Shown in pieces: positions 32,660-42,107 of a stretch of 64,000 nt of DNA. How positions within the stretch are numbered: position 1 is the stretch's first letter; the number at the start of each line of letters is the position of its first letter. The position numbers and the translations under genes were made by a program. Origin of the DNA: JAUIAI01 sp045106815 (GTDB taxonomy: Bacteria > Pseudomonadota > Gammaproteobacteria > Burkholderiales > Burkholderiaceae_E). Under the pieces are notes generated by a model. The model saw only the letters and a program-made list of their open reading frames with translations. It was not told the origin of the DNA and made no database searches. The stretch spans positions 1 to 64,000 of the forward strand of contig JBGCFG010000009.1 in NCBI GenBank assembly GCA_045106815.1, read 5' to 3'.

Positions 32660-35655
32660 TTAGTCGCCGGGGTGAGCGCTTGTGGCGATAGACTTCTTTT
32701 CTGGCCAGGGCGCTGTGGGTCTAGACTCAGGGATACTCCCCAGTCACTTAATGGCTTAGCGGCGCTGTAATGAAACCCTTGTCCAAAGTCGCAGCCAATC
32801 TCGCGCAGAATTTGAGCCGCTTCTGCCGAGGTGACCCACTCTGCCACGCATGACATCCCCAGGCCGTGTCCCAGTGCCACGACGCTGGTCACAATGCTTC
32901 GGGATTCGGCGCTTGTCACGATGTCGCTGACAAATGAGCCGTCCAGTTTGAGTATCTTGGCAGGCAGCGACTTGACGTAAGAAAACGAGGTGTACCCCGA
33001 GCCAAAATCGTCCAGGGCCAGCGTAATGCCTAAGGCATTCATCTCACTTGTGAAATTCCTGACGGACTCCAGATCAGTCAGGGCGACAGACTCAGTAATT
33101 TCCAGGCACAACAAACCTGCCGCGACCGGATGTTTGGCGATCAGAATGGTCAGATCAGAAAGGAACTGAGCGCTGTTCACTGAGACGCTGCTCAAATTGA
33201 CTGAGACATAGCCAATCTCTTTGCCTAGGTCAGGATGGCCCGACAAGAACTCCAGCGCAGATTTGACAATGGCGTAGTCGACCGCCGGCATCAATGAGTG
33301 ACGATAGGCTGCGTCTAGAAAGCCGCCGGGTGGCTGAATCTCGCCGTAAGTGTCGCGAACCCTCAGCAGAATTTCCAGATTGCATCGGCTATGCTCACTT
33401 TGCAATGGCACGATCGGCTGCGCCCAGAGCTCAAGATTCTCGAATCGCTTGTCTGACTGGATAAACGCATCCCAGTACCGTTCTTCATTGAGCCGCTTGT
33501 TGAGTGGGCCGGATGGGTCGAAAACGGTTAGCTCGTTGCGACCGCTTGTGTGGTTCTCGTGGGCTGCGCGCTGGGCATGAGCAAGCGCCTCCGTCACCGT
33601 GACGGTTGGGCCTGTGTAGGCCAGACCCGCACAGGTTTCAAAGCGCAGCGAAACAAATTGGTACTGATACGGCAATGCACTAACCGCGTTGCTCATTCTC
33701 TTTGCCGCAGCTTCGGGGTCAGGCGTCTCATCGAGCGGCCAAAGCACCACAAAGTCACCGTTGCCAACCCGAGCAATCGTTCGATCAGAAGTTGACTCGT
33801 GATCGAGGCGCTCATAGAGATGCTCCAACGCGGCGTCGCTAACGGCCTTGCCATGTAGCTTGGTGAGCATGCCAAGATTGGTCAACTCCAGATGAAAGAC
33901 TACAAATTGCTCGTTCTCGAAATTACCGAAGCGTCGCTCCAGGCCATACCACGACAATGCGCCGGTTACGTAGTCGTGGGTGGCCTGATGATCGAGGGTT
34001 TCATGTAGCTTGGCCATTGCCGATACATCAGTCATGGTGACCTCTGTGCCGTTCCGGGTGGCAATCGCGTCCAAACTGAGTGTCAGGTTGTTAGTCTGTA
34101 CCTCGATTGGGCTCTTTCGCATCAATGTTGACGCCGTCAGTCCTTCACATGCTGAACCCAGACTCTCGGCCAGGCTCAGCCCTTCCATATCTACACAACC
34201 CAACATGACTTTAGCCATCGGGTTTGCGTTTGTGATCAAGCCGTCGCTATCCAGTGACAGCAAGCCAGTAGGCACCTGGTTGTAGATCTCGCGATATTGC
34301 CTTGCCACCTGGCGCGAGCGCTCGGTTGCATGCTTGCGCCGAATACGCTCTATCCTGTAGGTGCTGGCTGCCGCGGATGCTGCAAAGAACGCGCCGACGA
34401 TCGCGCCGGCCTCAAACGAGATACCGGGTACTCGGGTCACCAAACCTGCCGCATAGGCAATCTCGGCCAGAATACACGCGCTGATCGCGCCCCAACTCCA
34501 CGCGAAAGTCGTCACGGTGACCGATTCATGCTGACGCGAAATGCTGAGAGTAAGCTTTGCGTGATAAGTCAGTATCACAATCGCCAGCGACCAGAACAAG
34601 GGCAGGTAAATGCTAGTCGGTAGCAGGAGCGCCATCACTGGAACCACTATGCTGACGGCCTTGGTCATTCTCTGAATGGTGAGGAATGCGCCGATATGCG
34701 CCAGCGCACGTCTGAAGATGCAGTAGTAAAGCAGGCAACTTGACACCATAAACAGAGCCAGTACGGTCTGCTTAAACCTGAGTTCAACGATCGGTGGCCC
34801 ACCATATTCGAGCCACATCATGTCGTAGCCAAGCGTGATGCAGGTCACGCCCAGCAAAGACACAATCCAAAGCGATGCGGCGGCCAGCGGTGTACTGTAG
34901 GTAAAGCTTGCTATTACAGCGGTGAAGGCCGCCAGGGCTAGCATCGCCCCCGCTAGCATTGCGGCCAGTCGATGGCTCGCATCAATGGTGGCGTCCAGAG
35001 CCGTTGATGACTGAGTAGAAATAGAGAATTTCGTCGAACCGACCGATCTGGCTTTGATGATCGCTTCATCAGCCCTTGACCCGGTCAGGTCGAGCATGAA
35101 GCCGCCGTGAAATGGCAGCAGACGTCCTGTCTTTGTGTGTCGATTTGCGAAAAACTCTTTGACGACGACTCCGTCAGTATCGCGAAGCTGAACGGCCAGA
35201 CTGCGTAGTGTTTTGTCACCAATGAGTAGTCTGTTGTGTTCGATTGCCCGGTCATTCAGGCCGAGCGCTCTTAGCCAAAACGGGCGGTCTGAACGATCAC
35301 CCGCCGCTGTTTGGTCGCGCGGTACGTCTCGCAGACGCGTTCTTGCTTGGTCAGCGTTGAATCCTTCATCAGCAAGCGCAGCAATTGGCGTGACGGTCGG
35401 CTCGGATACATGTCGACTGTTAACCGAGATAAAGGTCACTACCCCCAATAGCCCCAGGGCGAGCGTTACCAGACGCAACAATCCCGCGAGCGTCAGCCCA
35501 GTCTGTGCATGAAATTGAGGGTGGCCGGTGCCAAGCATGGAGTAAATGGCGGTTTGAAGTCCCCAAGAGGATGCCGCGCACACCCTAATCAGGGTAGCTA
35601 CGTTAGACGGGTGGCTTTGGCTAATAGATACCCGGTAGTCCTTTAGTGTTACCAC
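32656..35655 (-). CDS. Membrane PAS-GGDEF-EAL cyclic-di-GMP protein (degenerate GGDEF)
   Basis: The protein has 999 residues from GTG at 35655; M40 at 35538 is an alternative. One membrane helix (about 56-78) leads into a periplasmic part (80-230). A block of about seven helices (232-440) follows, the layout of 7TM-sensor proteins, and then PAS (~465-560). The GGDEF domain (~570-735) has GNGDF in place of GGDEF, so it is probably inactive or GTP-binding only. The EAL domain (~755-985) keeps LEILLRVR, ITESVALTD, LALDDFGSGYTSF, LKLDGSFV and QGFHYSAAKP, so c-di-GMP hydrolysis is likely. It converges with the PLP-enzyme gene, overlapping its stop by 4 bp. Confidence 0.88.
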   Translation of the reverse strand: MVTLKDYRVSISQSHPSNVATLIRVCAASSWGLQTAIYSMLGTGHPQFHAQTGLTLAGLLRLVTLALGLLGVVTFISVNSRHVSEPTVTPIAALADEGFNADQARTRLRDVPRDQTAAGDRSDRPFWLRALGLNDRAIEHNRLLIGDKTLRSLAVQLRDTDGVVVKEFFANRHTKTGRLLPFHGGFMLDLTGSRADEAIIKARSVGSTKFSISTQSSTALDATIDASHRLAAMLAGAMLALAAFTAVIASFTYSTPLAAASLWIVSLLGVTCITLGYDMMWLEYGGPPIVELRFKQTVLALFMVSSCLLYYCIFRRALAHIGAFLTIQRMTKAVSIVVPVMALLLPTSIYLPLFWSLAIVILTYHAKLTLSISRQHESVTVTTFAWSWGAISACILAEIAYAAGLVTRVPGISFEAGAIVGAFFAASAAASTYRIERIRRKHATERSRQVARQYREIYNQVPTGLLSLDSDGLITNANPMAKVMLGCVDMEGLSLAESLGSACEGLTASTLMRKSPIEVQTNNLTLSLDAIATRNGTEVTMTDVSAMAKLHETLDHQATHDYVTGALSWYGLERRFGNFENEQFVVFHLELTNLGMLTKLHGKAVSDAALEHLYERLDHESTSDRTIARVGNGDFVVLWPLDETPDPEAAAKRMSNAVSALPYQYQFVSLRFETCAGLAYTGPTVTVTEALAHAQRAAHENHTSGRNELTVFDPSGPLNKRLNEERYWDAFIQSDKRFENLELWAQPIVPLQSEHSRCNLEILLRVRDTYGEIQPPGGFLDAAYRHSLMPAVDYAIVKSALEFLSGHPDLGKEIGYVSVNLSSVSVNSAQFLSDLTILIAKHPVAAGLLCLEITESVALTDLESVRNFTSEMNALGITLALDDFGSGYTSFSYVKSLPAKILKLDGSFVSDIVTSAESRSIVTSVVALGHGLGMSCVAEWVTSAEAAQILREIGCDFGQGFHYSAAKPLSDWGVSLSLDPQRPGQKRSLSPQALTPATN

Positions 35656-35933
35656 GCCATTCAGACCCGAGCGGGTACCGTTTGTCCCAAGGTCGGTGCA
35701 GCCTCAAAGGGCGACAGTACCGTTTACCGGCTGGACGCTGCCGAGTCTCTGTTCTGCCAAGGTGTTGCAATTGGTTTAAGGCGCCTAGTCAAGGCTGGGT
35801 ATCTTTGATAAACCATTGTCATGAATGGCTAGACGACAACTTTTCAACGAGCTCAACCATAGAATCGCCGGCATCAGCACTATCTACCCCTCACGGCAGG
35901 AAGACCTGCACCAGCCGTTTGAGTGTTAACCCA
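35656..35933. other. 278-bp divergent intergenic region
   Basis: It must carry promoters for the reverse c-di-GMP protein and the forward membrane acyltransferase. A direct repeat TACCGTTT occurs at 35676-35683 and 35718-35725, 42 bp apart (four helical turns). No gene is supported; the forward frame is open but without coding character before the ATG at 35934. Confidence 0.35.
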
Positions 35934-37001
35934 ATGGCTTGGGTAACGCTTGGACGCGTCGATCCGAGCCCGCGCGAGAACAACTTTAATCTCATGCGGA
36001 TGGTGGCAGCCTGGGCGGTCTTGGTGAGTCATAGTTTTTTCTTAACCACCGGCAGGGTTGAAGCTGAGCCACTCTATGAACAGACGGGCATGACCCTCGG
36101 GACGATTGCCGTGCATTGTTTTTTTGTGCTCAGCGGATTTTTGGTAAGTAACAGCCTACTGCAAAGGCGCGAGCTGATCAGTTACGCGTTTGCGCGTGTT
36201 CTGAGAGTCATGCCTGCCCTGGCCGTGATGTTGGTCGTCACCGTTTTTTTCGTTGGGCCGTTGTTAACTCAGTGGTCACTTTCCGAGTATCTGACGAGCG
36301 TAGAGACCTGGCGGTACTTCACTCAGAACCTTTTTTTGTACGGTGGCGTTGCCTGGCATCTGCCTGGCGTATTCGAAAACAATCCGCACCCGCTGACTGT
36401 GAATGGTTCGCTTTGGACCATTACACATGAGGTTCGCTTTTATACGGTGTTGGCATTGATCTGGGCAGTAGCAGGGTTTGCGAACTTTAGAGATCGCGTT
36501 CATTGGCTCAAGATTTGCGTACTGCTTGGCATGATTGTATGCGCTGGGCAAGTGTTGCTATGGCACTTCGGACTAATCGCCGAGAGTCAGTCGGCACGGC
36601 TTGGTTTTATGTTTCTTTCGGGTGTGGCATATAAGCTTTACGGCGAGCATATCCGGCTTGGGTGGTCATTATTCTGTTTTCTGGTAGTGCTGCTGGCCTT
36701 AGCAAGCCTGCATGCAACAACTTTTCTGCTTGTTTATCTACTGGCGCTACCCTATCTCTTGCTATGCTTGGCCTACTTGCCGCGTGGCCTGATTCTAGGC
36801 TACAACAAACTTGGTGATTACTCCTACGGACTGTATGTCTATGCCTTCTTTGTTCAGCAAAGCGTCATCACGATCTTCCCGGGCATCGAGGTACCTGCCC
36901 TAGTTGGCTTGGCTTCTCTTGTCTCGATTGCGCTGGCCAGCCTTTCCTGGCATCTCATCGAACATCCTGCTTTGCAGCGCAAAACCAAGCCGCACTCCTA
37001 A
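35934..37001 (+). CDS. Acyltransferase family 3 membrane protein
   Basis: The protein has 355 residues from ATG at 35934. NNFNLMRMVAAWAVLVSHSFFL is the typical start of acyltransferase-3 (OafA/NodX-type) proteins, with the conserved catalytic His (VSHS). FFVLSGFLVSNSLL follows in the second helix region, then about ten membrane helices. The ending SWHLIEHPALQRK is the family's usual EHP-type C-terminus. Such enzymes put acetyl or other acyl groups on surface polysaccharides or lipids. A longer frame to 35646 exists but lacks coding signs. Confidence 0.87.
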   Translation: MAWVTLGRVDPSPRENNFNLMRMVAAWAVLVSHSFFLTTGRVEAEPLYEQTGMTLGTIAVHCFFVLSGFLVSNSLLQRRELISYAFARVLRVMPALAVMLVVTVFFVGPLLTQWSLSEYLTSVETWRYFTQNLFLYGGVAWHLPGVFENNPHPLTVNGSLWTITHEVRFYTVLALIWAVAGFANFRDRVHWLKICVLLGMIVCAGQVLLWHFGLIAESQSARLGFMFLSGVAYKLYGEHIRLGWSLFCFLVVLLALASLHATTFLLVYLLALPYLLLCLAYLPRGLILGYNKLGDYSYGLYVYAFFVQQSVITIFPGIEVPALVGLASLVSIALASLSWHLIEHPALQRKTKPHS

Positions 37002-37114
37002 ATGAGTTGATATTTGGCGACGCTTTTTGCTCGATCAGTGACGTCCGTCCCCTCGTACCCTCCGGTGGTATCCAATTTGTAGAGGGCGGTTCGCCGGGCG
37101 CTTATCGTTACGAG

Positions 37115-37804
37115 ATGACTGACAAGAGTAAAAACACCGAATTCGACCAATCTGGAGCAAAACAGGGCGTCAGCCCAGCGCGCCGCCTGGTAATCGGGGC
37201 TGGCGCGATAGCGGCAATCGACGGATTGGCCAGCACAGGCAGCTTGTTCGCCAAATCTGGTGGTCGCAGCGCGCATGTCTCGTTTGAGGTGTTTGGGTCT
37301 AAGAACAATCCGATTGAAAATGCAGTGGTATCCCTGACCTCGCTAGATGAAGTGCAATCACCTGCTGCGCCAGGCGTTATCGAAGTGGTCCAACAGAACA
37401 AACAGTTCGCACCCTATGTATCGGCCGTTGGCGTCGGATCAAGCGTTTCCTTTCCGAACCTTGATGACGTGAAACATCACGTCTACTCCTTTTCCAAGGC
37501 TAAGCCTTTCGAGTTGAAACTACTCGGAAAAGAGCGACCCGATCTTGTTGTGCTTGATCGGGCCGGCACCATTGTGGTCGGCTGCAACATTCACGATCGA
37601 ATGGTGGGTTTCATCCGAGTTGTCAAGTCGCCGCACTATGGTGTTACTGACGCTGCAGGGCAATGGACTGGTTTGGTTCCACCTGGGCGTTACGGGGTAG
37701 ATCTATGGCATCCCACGCTTGACATTGAGCAGGCCAGGTTGGTGGGGACGATTGTTGTTGGCCGTTCCGATGCAAAGCATCGATATACCTTGCCAATTGG
37801 CTGA
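37115..37804 (+). CDS. Cupredoxin-like periplasmic protein ('methylamine utilization' type)
   Basis: The protein has 229 residues from ATG at 37115; an open frame from 37007 is longer. A twin-arginine-like or hydrophobic leader ARRLVIGAGAIAAIDGLAS precedes the mature part. The cupredoxin fold is suggested by FPNLDDVKHHVYSFS (first Cu His) and, about 60 residues on, GCNIHDRMVGFIRV, giving the Cys, His and Met ligands of a type 1 copper site. The C-terminal part resembles a small carboxypeptidase-regulatory beta domain. Homologues labelled 'methylamine utilization protein' are often found next to EAL proteins, as here (18 bp upstream of one). Confidence 0.75.
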   Translation: MTDKSKNTEFDQSGAKQGVSPARRLVIGAGAIAAIDGLASTGSLFAKSGGRSAHVSFEVFGSKNNPIENAVVSLTSLDEVQSPAAPGVIEVVQQNKQFAPYVSAVGVGSSVSFPNLDDVKHHVYSFSKAKPFELKLLGKERPDLVVLDRAGTIVVGCNIHDRMVGFIRVVKSPHYGVTDAAGQWTGLVPPGRYGVDLWHPTLDIEQARLVGTIVVGRSDAKHRYTLPIG

Positions 37805-37822
37805 CCAAAGCTCATACGGCCT

Positions 37823-40225
37823 GTGAAAACTCTGAAGAGTCGAATTGCGACATTATTGCTGAGTGTGTTGCTGGTGATGCAACTGATCAGCTTTTTCGTG
37901 ATTCGCTCAAGCATTAACACCAACGTGTCGGCTGCTGTGCAGGCTGAGGTTGCGCAGGGCAGCCGCCTGTTAAACAGACTCCTAGAACAAAAGCGTGCAG
38001 CGCTCAGCCAGATAACGCAAGCGATGGCAGGCGATTTTGGTTTTCGTGCGGCCATGGCCAGCGCGGACACAGCAACGGTAAGCTCGGCCCTTGTAAACCA
38101 TGGCGCACGTTCTGATGTCGACCTGCTCGGATACATCGAGCAATCGGGTCAAGTCATGGTCATGATTGGTAGCGAGCAAGAGTCGTTGACGGTTCCCGAT
38201 TCAATGCTTGAATTGATTGAGCAGGGCAGCGATTCGCCGGTTGATGGCGTATTCGCGCAGGATGGTGAACTGGTTCTTTTCGTAATCTCGCCAGTCAAAT
38301 CACCCCTGACGATCGGGCACGTCCTCATTGGCTTCAATGTAGGCAAGACGCTTACAACCGATATGAAGCTGCTCGCTGGAATCAATGCATCGTTTTTGGT
38401 TGCTGAGCGTTCTCAGGCAGGTTCGAGCGTTCAAAAAATAGACATTTTTCAAAGCGGTATGAAGCTGGATAGCACGACACTTGAATCGGCACTGTTGCCA
38501 GCGCAGTCGCAGATTTCTGATAACGCTTTTGAAATGGTAGTGGACGGTGTTGAGTACGCGAGTTCGCTTTTGCCGATCGGAAACATGAATGGCAATCCAG
38601 CGTTTGCACTGTTGCAACGCTCAATTGATGAGGCAGCTCAGCCGTATACAGAATTACAGATTGGTCTGCTGCTCATCACAGCAATAGGCTTGCTAGTTTC
38701 TATCTTTGCCAGTGTAATCACGGCTCATCAAATTGCCGACCCCATCAGACGCTTATCGCTCAGCGCAAGACGTCTAGGCGCGGGGGAGCGTAGCGCTGTT
38801 GACTTACGAATACAACGGCATGACGAAGTAGGCGAGTTAGCCCAGGCGTTCAACGCCATGTCTGAACAAATTGAAATTCGTGAGCAAAGAATATTTGATC
38901 TGGCATTCAAGGACGGTCTGACCGGTTTGCCCAACCGCGCGGGCTTCCTTAAAGCGGCTGATACTGCGCTTGAATCGCCGGCCGACAGTGTTCCCTACAT
39001 TCTGATTATGAATGTCAGGCGTTTCAAGTTTGTAAACGACGTCTTGGGGTTACCGGCAGGCGATGAGTTGCTTCAATCGATTGGCCGAGTACTAACAGAA
39101 CGTTTGGCTGAGGCTGTTACTGTCGCCAGACTAGGCGGAAACGAGTTTGCGGTATTAGCGTCAGTATCCGCCCAGCAGAATGTGACAGCTGGGGCTTCCT
39201 ATGTTTGCGAGACGGTGGAGCAATCTTTTTCAATCGCCGAAACTGCGGTAGACGTCACCGTCGCTGCGGGCGTCGCTGAACGTCCAGACCATGCGAGCAC
39301 GGCTAACGAATGGCTTGCCAGAGCAGAGTTGGCGCTCAACTCTGCCAAGAATGGGACGAACCGGATTGTCGTCTATGCAGACGAATTGGACAGCAGAAGT
39401 GAGATCAGTCTGTCAATGAAGTCAGAGTTGCTCGCAGCGATTGATCAGGAGCAGCTTGAAGCTTACTACCAACCGAAGGTGCATCTGCAAACTGGGCATG
39501 TCATTGGCGCCGAGGCGTTGATCCGTTGGCATCATCCGGATCGGGGATTTGTGCCGCCGGATGACTTCATTCCGTTTGCTGAGTCCAGCGGGGTTGTTAC
39601 GTCCTTGACCCACTACATGCTCATTAAGGTTGTAAGACAGCTTGCGCAGTGGAATCTGGCCGGTTTTCGCCTGAAAGTCTCCGTCAACCTTTCGACGCGA
39701 GACTTGATTGACCGGCAACTGCCCGTGACGATCATCCAGATGCTGAAAGACCATAAGGTGGCAACAGATCAACTGGTGCTTGAGATCACAGAAAGCGCCA
39801 TCATCGAAGACATCGGTCAGGCCCTGCAGACACTCAACGCTTTGCGTGAGTCAGGCCTGAAGGTTTCTGTCGATGACTATGGCACAGGCTATTCCTCGTT
39901 GGCGTATCTCAAGACGCTGCCAATTGATGAACTCAAGATCGATCGTTCCTTTGTCAAGAATCTGGTTGCCGACGATGGTGATCGGACGATCGTTCGTTCG
40001 ACAATCGCACTCGGCCACGATCTTGGATTGAATGTGGTTGCGGAAGGTATTGAGGACAAGGCAACTGCCGATATCCTCACTGAGATGGGCTGCGATTGCG
40101 TGCAGGGCTACTACTTTGGTAAGCCAATGGATGCCCAGACATATGCAGCCTGGCTGAGGGCATGGCCTCAAGCGCAATCAAGCACCGCGGCCGTTTCACT
40201 CGAGGACGCTCACGCCGAATCCTGA
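37823..40225 (+). CDS. Periplasmic-sensing HAMP-GGDEF-EAL cyclic-di-GMP protein
   Basis: The protein has 800 residues from GTG at 37823. Helix 1 (about 8-30), a ~240-residue periplasmic sensor (31-275) and helix 2 (about 277-300) lead into HAMP (~300-353). The GGDEF domain (~365-525) has GGNEF in place of GGDEF, so cyclase activity is doubtful. The EAL domain (~545-785) is well kept: GAEALIRWHHP, ITESAIIED, VDDYGTGYSSLAYL, LKIDRSFV, AEGIED, QGYYFGKP. It probably works as a phosphodiesterase controlled by the periplasmic domain. It follows the cupredoxin gene by 18 bp, so copper or redox state may be the input. Confidence 0.92.
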   Translation: MKTLKSRIATLLLSVLLVMQLISFFVIRSSINTNVSAAVQAEVAQGSRLLNRLLEQKRAALSQITQAMAGDFGFRAAMASADTATVSSALVNHGARSDVDLLGYIEQSGQVMVMIGSEQESLTVPDSMLELIEQGSDSPVDGVFAQDGELVLFVISPVKSPLTIGHVLIGFNVGKTLTTDMKLLAGINASFLVAERSQAGSSVQKIDIFQSGMKLDSTTLESALLPAQSQISDNAFEMVVDGVEYASSLLPIGNMNGNPAFALLQRSIDEAAQPYTELQIGLLLITAIGLLVSIFASVITAHQIADPIRRLSLSARRLGAGERSAVDLRIQRHDEVGELAQAFNAMSEQIEIREQRIFDLAFKDGLTGLPNRAGFLKAADTALESPADSVPYILIMNVRRFKFVNDVLGLPAGDELLQSIGRVLTERLAEAVTVARLGGNEFAVLASVSAQQNVTAGASYVCETVEQSFSIAETAVDVTVAAGVAERPDHASTANEWLARAELALNSAKNGTNRIVVYADELDSRSEISLSMKSELLAAIDQEQLEAYYQPKVHLQTGHVIGAEALIRWHHPDRGFVPPDDFIPFAESSGVVTSLTHYMLIKVVRQLAQWNLAGFRLKVSVNLSTRDLIDRQLPVTIIQMLKDHKVATDQLVLEITESAIIEDIGQALQTLNALRESGLKVSVDDYGTGYSSLAYLKTLPIDELKIDRSFVKNLVADDGDRTIVRSTIALGHDLGLNVVAEGIEDKATADILTEMGCDCVQGYYFGKPMDAQTYAAWLRAWPQAQSSTAAVSLEDAHAES

Positions 40226-40255
40226 ACTGTAGCGTCGGCACAGACCCTAGTAATT

Positions 40256-40345
40256 TGGCGGAGAGAGCGGGATTCGAACCCGCGTCAGGTTTGACCCTGA
40301 ACACGCTTTCCAGGCGTGCGATTTAAACCACTCATCCACCTCTCC
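40256..40345 (-). tRNA. tRNA-Ser (anticodon GGA), CCA encoded
   Basis: On the reverse strand the 90-nt gene begins GGAGAGG and ends TCTCTCC-G-CCA, a full acceptor stem with one G-T pair. The anticodon loop reads CTGGAAA with anticodon GGA (serine TCC/TCT). A long variable arm, as expected for tRNA-Ser, follows. The T-arm GCGGG-TTCGAAT-CCCGC is perfect. CCA is encoded at 40256-40258. Confidence 0.95.
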
Positions 40346-40428
40346 GAGCCAGCGATTCTAGCAGTATCGGGGCGTTGATCCCGTTTCGTGGCTTTTTAGC
40401 GTGGCCGTTCGCACCTGGGTATTTCCGC

Positions 40429-40457
40429 TTGCTTTGTCTGTTGGTGCAGTGCACAAT
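40429..40457 (+). promoter_or_regulatory. Weak predicted promoter before acetyl-CoA acetyltransferase
   Basis: TTGCTT (40429-40434), a 17-bp spacer and CACAAT (40452-40457, four of six) lie 68 bp before the thiolase ATG. The -35 matches only in TTG, so this is tentative. Confidence 0.3.
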
Positions 40458-40525
40458 AAGGCGATTCGAACCTGCGCCAAAGCGAGTCTTCGCCGTTTGG
40501 CGCCAATAGCCAAGGAGAGTGACTC

Positions 40526-41701
40526 ATGACAGACGTTGTAATTGCTTCAGCCGCCCGTACGCCGGTCGGCTCGTTCAACGGTGCATTCGCATCAGTGCCA
40601 GCCCACGACCTGGGCGCGACTGCCATTAAGGCTGCGCTGGAGCGCGCTGGTGTTGATCCGGCTGATGTCTCCGAGACCATCCTGGGCCAGGTCCTTACGG
40701 CCGGCCAGGGTCAAAACCCAGCTCGCCAGGCTCATATCAATGCCGGTTTGCCAATTGGTGCAGCAGCATGGGGCATCAACCAGGTGTGCGGCTCGGGGCT
40801 TCGCGCTGTTGCTCTTGCCGCTCAGCATGTTGCGCTGGGAGATGCCTCGATTGTCGTGGCAGGGGGCCAGGAAAGCATGTCCTTGTCAACGCACTCGGCA
40901 CACCTTCGCGCCGGACAAAAAATGGGCGACATGAAGTTCATCGACACGATGATCAAAGACGGTTTGTGGGATGCGTTTAACGGCTACCACATGGGCACGA
41001 CAGCCGAGAACGTTGCCAAGCAATGGGAAATCTCCCGGGCTCAGCAAGACGAGTTTGCCTTGGCCAGCCAAAACAAAGCCGAAGCTGCTCAAAAGGCGGG
41101 CAAGTTTGATGATGAAGTCGCGGCTGTGACAATTAAGCATCGGAAGGGCGATATCGTTGTCGATAAGGACGAGTACATCCGTCATGGCGCCACACTTGAG
41201 AGCATGCAAAAACTACGGCCCGCATTTGATAAGGAAGGTTCGGTGACCGCAGGTAATGCCTCCGGCCTCAATGATGGTGCTGCCGTTGCGCTGGTGATGT
41301 CTGCTGATGAAGCCAAGCGCCGCGGCATTGCGCCGATGGCGCGGATCGCTTCCTACGCCACTGCAGGTGTTGACCCCAAAGTGATGGGCACCGGCCCCAT
41401 TCCTGCGTCAAAGCTAGCGCTTGAAAAAGCAGGCTGGGCGATTGGCGATCTCGATCTGGTGGAGGCCAACGAGGCCTTCGCCGCCCAGGCATGTGCCGTT
41501 AATAAGGACATGGGCTGGAGCTCTGACATCGTAAACGTCAACGGGGGAGCCATTGCAATTGGCCATCCGATTGGCGCTTCGGGCTGCCGTGTATTGAACA
41601 CTTTGCTGTTTGAAATGCAGCGGCGCGGCGCAAAGAAAGGTTTGGCAACTCTCTGTATTGGCGGTGGCATGGGTGTTGCCATGTGTGTTGAAGCTGTCTG
41701 A
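40526..41701 (+). CDS. phaA: Acetyl-CoA acetyltransferase (beta-ketothiolase)
   Basis: A 391-residue biosynthetic-type thiolase condensing two acetyl-CoA to acetoacetyl-CoA, or cleaving it. The first active Cys is in NQVCGSGLRAV (~residue 89), then NEAFAAQ, GHPIGASG (His) and the second Cys in CIGGGMG. The start MTDVVIASAARTPVGSFNG is diagnostic. Ribosome binding site AGGAG before ATG. PHB synthesis genes phaB/phaC are not in the window, so the role could also be in ketone-body or fatty acid metabolism; the symbol is by family. Confidence 0.94.
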   Translation: MTDVVIASAARTPVGSFNGAFASVPAHDLGATAIKAALERAGVDPADVSETILGQVLTAGQGQNPARQAHINAGLPIGAAAWGINQVCGSGLRAVALAAQHVALGDASIVVAGGQESMSLSTHSAHLRAGQKMGDMKFIDTMIKDGLWDAFNGYHMGTTAENVAKQWEISRAQQDEFALASQNKAEAAQKAGKFDDEVAAVTIKHRKGDIVVDKDEYIRHGATLESMQKLRPAFDKEGSVTAGNASGLNDGAAVALVMSADEAKRRGIAPMARIASYATAGVDPKVMGTGPIPASKLALEKAGWAIGDLDLVEANEAFAAQACAVNKDMGWSSDIVNVNGGAIAIGHPIGASGCRVLNTLLFEMQRRGAKKGLATLCIGGGMGVAMCVEAV

Positions 41702-42107
41702 GTCGTCGGCTGACGCGGCTGATAGTCTCGTCGATTGCCCGGCTGGAGAGCTGCAAACACGCACGCTGGCCATGCCGGGTGACGCCAATCCGAGTGGCGA
41801 TATTTTTGGTGGATGGGTGTTGTCACAAATGGATATCGCCGGCGGTATATTTGCTGGCCAGCGCGCCCACGGGCGCGTGGCCACTGTCGCCGTCGACGCT
41901 ATGACATTCCTTAAGCCCGTCAATGTGGGCGATGTTTTGTGCGTCTATGCACGAGCGGTCAAGCACGGAACGACATCAATCAGCGTGGGGCTTGAAGCCT
42001 GGGTCTTGCGCGACCGCCTGAACGACCGGCTGAAAGTAACCGAAGGCGTTTTCGTTTTTGTGGCTATTGATGAGCACGGTAAGCCACGGCCGCTACCATC
42101 TGCCTAG
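41685..42107 (+). CDS. Acyl-CoA thioesterase, hotdog fold (YciA-like)
   Basis: The protein has about 140 residues. MPGDANPSGDIFGGWVLSQMDIAGGI and RVATVAVDAMTFLKPVNVGD are the hallmarks of YciA/BACH-type acyl-CoA hydrolases, with the catalytic Asp in PSGDIFGG. FVAIDEHGKPRP is the usual end. The start probably lies within the thiolase 3' end (GTG 41685 or TTG 41688), a 17-bp overlap implying translational coupling. It would release CoA from acyl-CoA thioesters. Confidence 0.85.
   Translation: MLKLSESSADAADSLVDCPAGELQTRTLAMPGDANPSGDIFGGWVLSQMDIAGGIFAGQRAHGRVATVAVDAMTFLKPVNVGDVLCVYARAVKHGTTSISVGLEAWVLRDRLNDRLKVTEGVFVFVAIDEHGKPRPLPSA

Noticed and set aside
40226..40255. Terminator for the tRNA or the GGDEF-EAL gene
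   Set aside because: No stem with T-run could be found in the short gap.
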